In this document: positions 45,804-54,936 of the stretch, in pieces
How the letters are laid out: each line of letters begins with the position of its first letter
Position numbering within the stretch: position 1 is the first letter of the stretch
Source: Carnegiea gigantea
Lineage: Eukaryota; Streptophyta; Magnoliopsida; Caryophyllales; Cactaceae
Direction: 5' to 3'
NCBI GenBank assembly: GCA_029747015.1
Contig: JAKOGI010000024.1
Span: 1,168,001-1,232,000, forward strand
Length of the DNA: 64,000 nucleotides
The notes under the pieces: model-generated
Seen by the model: only the letters and a program-made list of their open reading frames with translations
The model's database searches: none
Told to the model about the DNA's origin: nothing
Made by a program: the position numbers and the translations under genes

Positions 45804-46152
45804 TTTGACTACGACATGAGCCTTATGCTATATATTTTGTTCATTTGATGTAAAATTCATTTACATGAAAAGTTATTAAAATATTGAAAACTACATGCGT
45901 GCACACAAAAAAAAAACACATAATTCACTTATTTTTCATTATTGTTATATAATATGCTTAGATAACCCAAAAGAGAAGAGAAATATCCATCTTTTGCTGA
46001 AGATACTAATAATTTTAATTTCGGATTAATAATCAATTGAAATCACAAAAATTATGTCGGAAGTATAATTTTGAAGCAAATTATATTGGAAGTAAATTAT
46101 TGATCGTCATAAGATTATTCATGTTCAAACACTGAAAAATTGCCAATAATTA
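45804..46152. other. Interval between CACTA element and MULE-2
   Basis: AT-rich, no supported feature. Confidence 0.5.
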
Positions 46153-46161
46153 TATCATAAA
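46153..46161. repeat. Left target-site duplication of MULE-2
   Basis: TATCATAAA here and TATCTTAAA at 62923-62931 match in 8 of 9 positions, and both lie directly outside matching terminal sequence. Confidence 0.55.
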
Positions 46162-46848
46162 CCTTGGCCTACCTAGCTAGATAGGCAGAAGTCAGAAAGC
46201 CCAAAAATAAGGGGGAAAAAAAAAAGCAACGCATTCAAGCCTATATAGCACAATAAACCCAAAAACGAAGCAACAATGAAATTTGAGCCTATGTTGTCAA
46301 ACAGGCAACCTTGCAAAAACAAAGTTCCGCCCCTCTCTAAATAAAATGCACAAAAATAAGAAAAAAATGCATATAAAAAGGATACTGAAGCGTCAAAAAC
46401 ATTGCCCAAAAAATAATTACAGGTTCGTTCACTCTCAATGTTTCTCTTAAGTCATCCCATCTCAGTTCTTGTTAAGCCAAAATCAAAGAGAAAACATTCA
46501 AAATTTTTGTGAATTTACTCAATTTGTGATTCAGATTTTGCTAATATATGTCGTAGGTTAAAGATCTGGAGTTCTTACAAGCAATTCAAGAAACATGTTG
46601 AACTTTGAAGCCATTTCAAGTGCAAACACCAACAGATTGGTTGAATTCATACAAAAATACTCCAACAAGTAAGTTTAATGAATTTTACGGATTATATTTA
46701 CTTTAATTTTTCCATTAACTTCAACGAGATGCAATAAAAAGTTTTTGACAATGTGACATAAAATCTAGGGTTTGTTGTTTATGATTTTGCTATGTTTATG
46801 TTCTTTCAATATAAAAAGAGCAAAACTACACTTAATCTACAATGCAAT

Positions 46849-47469
46849 TCGAGAAAATCAACGAAAATGTCTTGGATGTTGCAGGAAAAAAAAAACTTTG
46901 ATTTGTCAATTGCTTATATCGTTCTTGTAAATTGCTTACTGGTTTTGGCATATTTGTGACTAACAGAGTTCTTTGTGGCAATAGAATTGGAGAAGATTCA
47001 CAAAAATGTCTTGCATGCTACATAAAAAACTTCCTTATGGCAATTGCTCGTATCATTATTGTAAATTGCTAACATGTTTTGGCATATTCGTGACTAATAG
47101 AGTTTCGCGGGTAAAAAATTTCATATATTAGTATATTTTTCAAATTAGAAGCTTAAGTATATATTGCTCACATATAGCAGAATAACACTAAGAGTGAGAT
47201 CAAAATAACAAAAATGTAAGATGTTTACAAGTAGCATAGGTATTGAATGTATAATGATCTATATATTGCTTTGATGTTAGGACACTTTCACGTCATTTCT
47301 TGTGTGCCATATATCCCTTGATTAAGTAAGAGTAATAATTAATGTTTATGTCCTGGTATCAATGAAAATTGCAATAACGTCTTGCATGATACAAAAAAAA
47401 CTTCGTTTTAAAATTTTCTTGTACCATTTTCAGGTTATTGCTTAGTGGTTGTGGTATACTTACTAATCT
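46849..47469 (+). repeat. Three diverged copies of a ~110-120-bp repeat
   Basis: Copies at about 46849-46970, 46987-47104 and 47363-47469 share AAAATGTCTTGCATG, an A run, then AATTGCTTAT, a T-rich part and GGTTTTGGCATATT. The TTGCTTA core recurs as TAAGC elsewhere in MULE-2. Non-coding. Confidence 0.6.
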
Positions 47470-48994
47470 TGGTATATTTTGTCCTTATATGCTTCACTCT
47501 ATGATTATTAATTAATATGTCCTCATAATGTGTCAATAAAGACTTATAAGTTTAAAAAGCAAAATAATATACTTAGCATCAACATAAATTCGTACAACAG
47601 TAAGCATTTTTCCTTTGTGTTTAGTTTGACTTGATTTTTCCCTTAATTGGGATGCGTAAACAACAAACGTTAGTGCCATGTCCTAAAAATCCAAAAGAAG
47701 AGAAATTCACTGATGCTTTTCAGAAACTTTCCAATGTCTTTTATTGATAATACAACTAAAAATGAAGAGAGTACTACAAATACTGAGTAGATGAATGAAG
47801 ACGAAATGAGAAGCACTCAAAAAAAGTAGAATGACAACACAGGAAATGATGACACTGAGAGAAAAATATTTGACAAAGAAAAAAGCAGATGTAAAGATAA
47901 TGAGGAGGAGGATAATGAACGGCAAAAAGAAAAGAGCAGCAATGAAGAAAAAAAGAAGGAAGATAATGAAAAAGAAAAAGAAAATGACAGCATTGAGAAG
48001 GGAAAAACCAAAAGATAACGACAATATTCAAGCGATAAAGTGCACAGAAGGAGACTAACACTACTAATAGCAATGAAAGGACTATTACTGGCAGTGAAAA
48101 CCCAATGGTTAACGACATTACATAACACAAGCAAGAAAGAAAGCGAAAAACAAACAAAAGTCACATTCATTGATGAGAGCAGAAAGGCGAAAACTTTTAG
48201 AAAAATTTGGTCGAAGAGTGCTACTATAATTGCGTCAAATGAAACAGGAGAGAAAGAAATCATAGAAGGCAAAGGAGAAAAATTAGAGCTAAACCCTCAA
48301 AGTGCAACAAAGAGATCAAAAAGTCTTGATGAAGGATCCAAGGTTACTACTAACCCTATGATAGAGGGAACACAAAGAAAAGGAAGGGAGAAACTTCAAC
48401 GACCAATTTTATAAAGGACCTTGAGGACAAGGAGAGCCCCCGATGAAACAAAAAACCTTAAAAAGGTGCTGTGAATAGGAAAATAGATGAAAAGGATGTC
48501 AAATAGAAGACATCAAATAAAACATATGAAAGGAAGACACCTAAGAAGCAGGCTCATGAAAAGAGTACAAAAAAGAGCAAGATAATGATAGAAGAGGATG
48601 AACAACACAGTGAAGAGGAACACTGTGAGCAAAAAGCTAGTAAAGAAGAACGCACTGATGAATAATACAATAAGGGTGACAGAAAGGTGGACAGCGACAA
48701 TGAAAAAGAAGAAGGTGATCATAAGATATTGGGAAACCACATGTCTGCCCATGTCTAGTCAAACTAATCCCCCAATTCATAGCAAAGTAAAAAGTGACCA
48801 TTTAAGAAATTGGATTCAAAGATTTACATAAGATTGTGTTTTGGTAATGAATTGGACATAAATCTAGAGTATGTTCTCCTCACATTAAGGATCTCAGAAG
48901 GAAAAAATATGGTGCCAGTGGGACATATAAAGCCATCAAAGGAAACCAAAGAGTACATGGAGTTTGTGGAAAAGTGGAGAAAAGACTTTGGTAG

Positions 48995-49264
48995 TGATAG
49001 AAGAGAAGAATGTAAAGTAGAGAAGATAAAGACTGCAAGCACAATTTTCATTCAGATCATGTAACCCTTTTATAGGCAGACTCACAATAGAAACAAACAA
49101 TCCATGACGTGCATAAACCCACTACTCCTAAAAATTAGAAAGCAATACTCCATAAACTCCTAAAAACAAGCAACTAACTTGATAGTGCCAAACCAAACTC
49201 GTAAAGACTTGGTCAATGAACACAAAAATAGCTACCACTAACACAAAAATAGCTACCACTAACT
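48995..49264 (-). repeat. 3' LTR of the 4.7-kb Copia element
   Basis: Nearly identical to 53435-53704. Its first minus-strand base is A rather than the expected T of TGTTAGTGG. A 20-bp phrase (ACACAAAAATAGCTACCACT on the plus strand) is tandemly doubled near its end. Confidence 0.9.
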
Positions 49265-49277
49265 GTCCCCCTCTTAA
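49265..49277 (-). other. Polypurine tract
   Basis: The minus strand reads TTTAAGAGGGGGAC just before the 3' LTR. Confidence 0.75.
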
Positions 49278-49295
49278 ACTGAAAGCTATCAGGCT

Positions 49296-52200
49296 TTAGT
49301 TTAGATTCAATTTACTAAACTCTTCCATAGTTCCAATACCCATCAACCTTCTTAGTTTTTGGAAAGGGAGAAGCCTGAGAGGCTTAGTAAAAATGTCCGC
49401 CAATTGATCTCCACTGCGACAGTACTTCAGCTCGATTGCTCCATCTTTGCAAAGGTCTCTCAAAAAATAGTACTTAACATCAATATGCTTGCTTCTTCCA
49501 TGTAAAATCGGGTTCTTGGACAACTTAATGGTTGAATTATTGCCGCAGAAGATTGTAGTAGCATTGTCTAGCTTGAACTGCATTTCTTTAAGAATTCTCC
49601 TCAGCCAAATAGCCTGACAAGCATAGGCAGTAGCTGCAACGAATTCAGCTTCTGTGCTTGACAAAGTGACAATGGATTGTTTTTTGGAACACCATGAAAC
49701 AGCCCCTAATCCAAGCATAAAAACATAGCCTGAAGTACTCCTTCTCCCATCTAAGTCTCCTGCATAGTCACTGTCAGTAAAGCCAATTAAATTTGACTTA
49801 CTATCCCTTTTGAAGAACAATCCAAAATCCTTTGTTCCTTGCAAGTACCGAAGGATTCTTTTCGCAGCAAGCAAGTGCATTGTGGTTGGGTTCTCCATAA
49901 ATCTGCTTATGAGGCTCACTGCATACATGATGTCTGGCCTTGTAGCAGTTAAATACATCAAATTGCCTACAATTTGCTTGAATAGCGTGTCGTTCACCTT
50001 CTCTCCTTCTTCATCTCTGTGTAGTTTCAGGCCAAACTCTACTGGAGTGAGTACGGAGTTGCAATCCTTCATCTTGAACCTATCTAGTATTTCCCGCACA
50101 TATTTCTTTTGGGAAATAAAGATTCCATCTTCAAATTGCACTACCTCTAAGCCAAGGAAGTAATGCATTTTACCAAGATCGGTCATTTCAAACTCCTCCA
50201 TCATGGACTTCTTGAATTCATTAAACATGGCACTGTCATTCCCGGTAAATATAAGATCACCAACATATAAACAAACAATGAGCAGTTTACCACCATCTCC
50301 AATTTTCACGAACAAAGTATGCTCGTACGGACATTTCTGAAAACCTGCTTTGACAAAGTAAGTCTCAATACGGCTATACCAAGCTCATGGAGCTTGTTTT
50401 AGCCCATAAAGAGCCTTCTTCAATTTATAAACTTTATGCTCATTGCCGATCTTAATATAACCAGGAGGTTGTTCGATAAATACCTCTTCCTCCAATGTTC
50501 CATGCAAGAATGCTGATTTAACATCCAACTGAAAAATAGGCCATGAATTTTGTGCAGCTATGGCAATCACCAATCTAATGGTGTCATGCCTTGCAACAGG
50601 AGCAAAAACTTCTGTATAATCAACTCCAAATTCCTGCTTGTATCCCTTCGCCACTAGCCTTGCCTTGTACTTGTCGACTTTTCCATTATCTTTCAGCTTT
50701 GTCTTGTAGACCCATTTGACACCAATTGTCTTATGACCTTTGGGAAGATCAATAAGCTCCCAGTTGTCATTCTTTTCAATGGATTTAATTTCAGCATCCA
50801 TCGCTTTTTTCCATTTTGCTTCTTTGACAGCACTTTCAAATGTCGTAAGGTCATAATCTGCAAACAAGGCAAAATAGGTGGCATCTTCAGATTGTTGAAC
50901 CCCTGTTACCTCATAGTCTTGCATCCGGGCTGGCCTTTTTCGAACACGATGAAGTGATTCAGCAATCGGGCTAGTAGCTTCTGTTTCTTCCACTGTTTTC
51001 ATCTCTGGAATCTCAGCAGAAACTTCAGAACCTGCTGCAGTAGTTTCTGGTGAGTTTTCATATGTTGGTAGTACTCCTTCTACATCACTGTCATGTAGGA
51101 ATTGGGTAGGCTGCTGCCTTTTCCAATCCCATGTACTTTCTTCATCAAAAACAATGTCTCTACTGATCATTATCTTCTCTGTCAGAGGGTTGAACAGTTT
51201 GTAAGTTTTAGATGTTTTGCTAACACCCAAAAACACACATTTTTCCCCTTTATCGTCAAGCTTCTTTCTCTTCTCATCTGGAACATGTGCATATGCAATA
51301 CACCCGAAAATTCTGAAGTGTTCCACACTAGGCTTTCTCCCACTCCAAGCCTCTTCTGGAGTCATATTTTGAACAGCAAAAGTGGGGCTTCTGTTCAGAA
51401 TATGAATGCTCCAATTCACCGCTTCTGGCCAAAAGGACTTCGGAATTCTCCCTCTCATCAACAAGCTTCTAACCATATTCAGAATGGTTCTGTTTTTCCT
51501 CTCTGATACACCATTCTGTTGTGGTGTATATGCAGCAGTAAGCTCTCGTCTAATGCCATGATCTTCACAAAACTCATTAAATGCAGTTGAGTAATATTCA
51601 CCACCACGATCAGTTCGGAGAGTCTTGATAGATTTTTCTGTCTCATTCTCTACACGGGCCTTGAAGCTTTTAAATGCAATAAAAGCTTCTGATTTTCCTG
51701 TAAAAGGTAGACCCAAGTTTTTCGCGAAAAAACATCAATGAAGGTTATGAAGTAACGTTTACCTCCATTGGAAATTGGTTTTATTGGACCACAAATGTCA
51801 GAATGAACTAACTCCAAAACACCTTTTGCTCTCCATGACTTTCCTTATGGGAATTGAGTGCGATGTTGTTTGCTAACAACACACTCTTCACATATTTTGG
51901 AAGGAGCAGTGATTTGAGGAAGACCGATCACCATATTTTTCTGTTGGAGAGTCGTTAATCCGCTGAAACTCAAGTGACCATACCGGAAGTACCACAGCCA
52001 TGAAGGTTCCATCGCTTTAGCCATCAGACAAGATTGAATGCTTTCAATCTTAAGCGGAAACAACTTATTTGAACTCTTTTTCACAACAGCAATAGCTCCT
52101 TTGACAGGGTCATAAATTTCACAAACACCATTTGAAATTATGATAACATATCCCTTCTCTTCCAACTAACCCACACTTAACAAATTGCTTTTCAAATCAG

Positions 52201-52387
52201 GAACATAAAGCACATTCGATATTGTTTCCACAAAACCATTCTTGGCTTTGATCTTTATATTGCCTTTACCCATCACTTTCATAGTTGAGCAATCACCGAA
52301 ACGCACAGTAGAATGAAAGTCTTCATATAAAGAGGAGAATAAGGACTTACTTCCACACATGTGATTACTGCATCCAGTATCAACAAA
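49296..52387 (-). pseudogene. Copia Pol: protease, integrase, RT, RNase H (broken)
   Basis: From high to low coordinates: the protease active site FVDTGCSNHMCG follows directly after the gag stop. GAG-pre-integrase and the HHCC finger come next (HLSFSGL, then ICEECVVSK), then the integrase core (LVHSDICGP, RTDRGGEY, PQQNGVSERKNR). RT follows (KYKARLVAKGYKQEFGVDY, QLDVKSAFLHG), then RNase H (DSDYAGDLDGRRSTSGYVF, SSTEAEF) and a C-terminus of the IFTKPL type. In-frame stops lie at 52388, 52166, 51845 and 50385, and a one-base frameshift lies near 51725. The RT catalytic YVDD reads YVGD (50267-50256), losing a metal-binding aspartate. It cannot be active, although the long open tracts (443 and 339 codons) show how little time has passed. 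Confidence 0.92.
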
Positions 52388-53353
52388 TCAGATTTCTGGT
52401 TCAGGTGTACCCCCATCGTGTACAGCCATTAATAGTGTTTCCGCTTCATTCTCCTCAACGAACTTTGCACTCTCTTCCTTCTCTTTGTCAATAGGCAGCC
52501 TACTATAACACTCAGATGCATAATGACCAAATTTATGGCATCGAAAACACTCCACCTTTGATTTGCCATGGTTTCGACCTTTGCTTCTGCCTTGAAATTG
52601 GTCATTACTGATCTTGAAATTCCTGTTGGAATCTCTACCTCCATGATCTCCTCGACCTCGGCCTCGACCTCTGCCTCTATAGCTGTTGGAGTGAGTATTA
52701 ACAGAAGCCTTTAGTGCTTGTTCTTCTGCTATGGTGTTTTTGTTTATTTTCTGTTCATGGACTAACAAGGAACTTTGCAATTCATCGAGGGATAGTGCAG
52801 CTAAGTTCTTTGATTCTTCAATTGCACAGAACACAAAATCAAATTTCAGAGCCAGCGAGCGTAGTATCTTCTCCACAATCGTTACATCTTCCATCTTCTC
52901 CCCATATATTCGCATCTTGTTACTTATCTCCATAACCTTAGCACAATAGCTTGTAACAGATTCTCCATTTTTCATTTGAAGAGTCTCAAATTCTCTTCTC
53001 AGGGCTTGAAGCTGTGCACACTTCACTCTTTCAGAGCCTTGATATTTCTTCTTCATAGAGTCCCAAATATCTTTGGAAGTCTTCTTGGATGGAATTGTTT
53101 CTAAGATGGGACGGTCAATTGCCTGAAACAGGTAATTCTTTACCTTCAAATCTTTCAGGCGTTTTGCTTCCAATTCAGTTTTTTGAGCTTCTGCCAAGGT
53201 TGTCGCATCTTTTGGTTCTTCAATTCCAGGTTCTATCAATGGCCAATATTCTTTCGATCGAAGAAAATTCTCCATCAACATGCTCCAATGGTCATAGTAA
53301 CCATCAAAGCGCGGAACTGTAGGTTGGATAAAATTGTTGTTGTCTGAAGCCAT
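52388..53353 (-). CDS. Copia Gag
   Basis: A 321-codon intact ORF encodes the capsid/nucleocapsid protein. It begins MASDNNNFIQPTVPRFDGYY and continues with HWSMLMENFL, the DUF4219/UBN2 start of Copia Gag. The middle (residues about 60-215) is the helical UBN2 domain (KKYQGSERVKCAQLQALRRE). A basic, glycine/arginine-rich stretch (RGRGRGRGRGDHGGR, about 235-250) precedes a perfect zinc knuckle, CFRCHKFGHYASEC. The ATG at 53353 lies about 80 bp below the primer site, the normal place. The TGA stop separates gag from pol in the same frame; in relatives the frame is usually continuous, so this stop may be a mutation or may regulate the Gag:Pol ratio. It is the only gene of this element that could still make a full product. 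Confidence 0.88.
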   Translation of the reverse strand: MASDNNNFIQPTVPRFDGYYDHWSMLMENFLRSKEYWPLIEPGIEEPKDATTLAEAQKTELEAKRLKDLKVKNYLFQAIDRPILETIPSKKTSKDIWDSMKKKYQGSERVKCAQLQALRREFETLQMKNGESVTSYCAKVMEISNKMRIYGEKMEDVTIVEKILRSLALKFDFVFCAIEESKNLAALSLDELQSSLLVHEQKINKNTIAEEQALKASVNTHSNSYRGRGRGRGRGDHGGRDSNRNFKISNDQFQGRSKGRNHGKSKVECFRCHKFGHYASECYSRLPIDKEKEESAKFVEENEAETLLMAVHDGGTPEPEI

Positions 53354-53421
53354 GAAGAAGATGTAGAGGATAGAAAAAGCTACTGCTTTTTTTTTTTGGT
53401 GGGGAAAAACTCTCTAACCAA

Positions 53422-53433
53422 GCTCTGATACCA
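53422..53433 (-). other. Primer-binding site, initiator Met tRNA
   Basis: The minus strand reads TGGTATCAGAGC, one base after the 5' LTR end (TTCTATCA). Confidence 0.95.
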
Positions 53434-53434
53434 C

Positions 53435-53704
53435 TGATAGAAGATAAGAATGTAAAGTAGAGGAGATAAAGACTGCAAGCACAATTTTCATTCAGATCAT
53501 GTAACCCTTTTATAGGCAGACTCACAATAGAAACAAACAATCCATGACGTGCATAAACCCACTACTCCCAAAAATTAGAAAGCAATACTCCATAAACCCC
53601 TAAAAACAAGCAACTAACTTGATAGTGCCAAACCAAACTCCTAAAGACTTGGTCAATGAACACAAAAATAGCTACCACTAACACAAAAATAGCTACCACT
53701 AACA
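53435..53704 (-). repeat. 5' LTR of the 4.7-kb Copia element
   Basis: On the minus strand it starts TGTTAGTGGTAGC and ends CTTATCTTCTATCA, 270 bp. It is the partner of 48995-49264. Confidence 0.93.
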
Positions 53705-54003
53705 GGTAAGGAGAGCGACTATCTAACAATAGCATAAGTCAAACATAAGATGATGGAAGATTAAGAAAGTGAGAGATCTTTAAGAATAAAATTCATTGTC
53801 TTCATTGTCTCCACTTTATTCCATGGCATCCAATGAGCGGATGGCAATCACCTCACATTGAACCAACTAATGAACATTAAGGAAGTACATTAACTACATT
53901 AGTGCTCCTATGTCATAAAAATATTAGTGGATTCAATCATACACGGGAGAGCTTGTAAGAAACAAACCAAGGACATGTACTTTGAAAGACCAATATCCTT
54001 TAG

Positions 54004-54265
54004 GGTTGTAGAATACCAAACCTAATACTAAAATCGTTTTTATAAGCATTTTTATATTAATCTTGCCGGCATTCCATCATGTTAGCCATAAGAAAATTAA
54101 TCTAGAAATAATTAAGCATTTTCATCATGGCTTATGGTTGTAGGATACCAAACCTAATACTAAAATCTTTTTTATAAGCATTTTCATATTAATCTTGCCA
54201 GCATTCCATCATGTTAGCCATAAGAAAATTAATCCAGAAATAATTAAGCATTTTCATCATGGTTT
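54004..54265 (+). repeat. Tandem duplication, 132-bp unit, two copies
   Basis: 54004-54135 and 54136-54265 are about 95% identical (GGTTGTAG[AG]ATACCAAACC to CATTTTCATCATGG). Each holds two TAAGCATTTT motifs. Non-coding part of MULE-2. Confidence 0.85.
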
Positions 54266-54519
54266 TGTAAGCATTCTATCATATCAATATTAAAGAAAAA
54301 TAAAAAGTTGCATTCCAATACTTCAAAGCAATTATGTACTTACTAATTCTTATAATAAACCACATAATTCTATAAAAGCATATCGACATGAGCCATGATA
54401 AAAAAAAAAAAGAAAAAAGTACAATCAATAAGCATTTGTATTGGTAGTTAGAGGCTATTTTCAATTGTCGATGTAAGCAATTAAGTACTTATCAAATCTT
54501 TTTTTTAAACAAAAATAGA

Positions 54520-54922
54520 TGTTTTATTGTGACAGAGTGTTCTTTATGAAAAGAAATGTGAAGAGGGATTTCTCACATTTAAAGGTTTGACCACTAAATT
54601 TGCTAAGGAAAGAGAAGCTAAACTATTGGCCGGGCCTAATAGTTTAAGGCCCGACGGCCATATAAGCCGCTTAGTGTGGCAACCCTGATTGCTTCTCCCC
54701 ACCTATATAAGGGGGTTTCAGGAGATCAATTAGGGTTGGAGAGATTGACAGAAACCACATTTTCTCCCTCCCCCCTCATGGCTGCCTACCGTCATTGCGA
54801 GGCTTCAGATTTAGGACGTGGACACCCTAAAGGCGACTCTAGTAACCGCCTCACACTCAGATCAATGTGGGCTATTTCCGACAGATAATTCCGCATTCCA
54901 GGTTAGTCCTATTTGTCTAACA
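54520..54922 (+). repeat. 5' LTR of the decayed Copia element
   Basis: The end TGTCTAACA abuts a primer site. The start TGTTTTATTGTG is the best TG candidate. A TATA box (CTATATAAGG) lies at 54703-54712. The left boundary is uncertain because no second LTR is available for comparison. Confidence 0.5.
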
Positions 54923-54923
54923 G

Positions 54924-54936
54924 TGGTATCAGAGGC
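54924..54936 (+). other. Primer-binding site, initiator Met tRNA type
   Basis: TGGTATCAGAGGC, one base after the LTR end. Confidence 0.8.

Larger units (their letters stand above)
48995..53704 (-). mobile_element. Ty1/copia retrotransposon inserted in the MULE-2 Ulp1 gene
   Basis: A 4.7-kb element on the minus strand has short 270-bp LTRs (53704-53435 and 49264-48995), an initiator-Met primer site, gag, a complete but broken pol and a polypurine tract. The flanks are GGTAG (48990-48994) and GGTAA (53705-53709), a 4/5 target duplication. The LTRs differ at about 6 of 270 positions. Gag is open; pol has three in-frame stops upstream, one frameshift and one stop in RT, and an altered RT active site. 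Confidence 0.93.
47696..54000 (+). pseudogene. Ulp1-type gene of MULE-2 (N-terminal and central parts)
   Basis: The coding parts seen are a Lys/Glu-rich low-complexity region (47700-48420) and a conserved segment at 48810-48994 reading ELDINLEYVLLTLRISEGKN, then VGHIKPSKE and EKWRKDFG. After the Copia insertion, the central KI-MULE domain resumes at 53705-53960 in decayed form (RIKFIVFIVSTLFHGIQ, later CSYVIKILVDSI). Those segments correspond in order to the region before the protease domain in MULE-1 (PMDVHLTL, then VEDIATIDWCQYTIDKLCES). The C48 catalytic domain itself is missing. Several stops are present and the start is unknown. The parent protein would be a Ulp1-like SUMO protease. Confidence 0.5.

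Noticed and set aside
47774..48272. Minus-strand ORFs rich in Phe, Ser, Leu and Cys that look like membrane proteins
   Set aside because: They are the antisense of a Lys/Glu/Met-rich low-complexity tract of the Ulp1-type gene.
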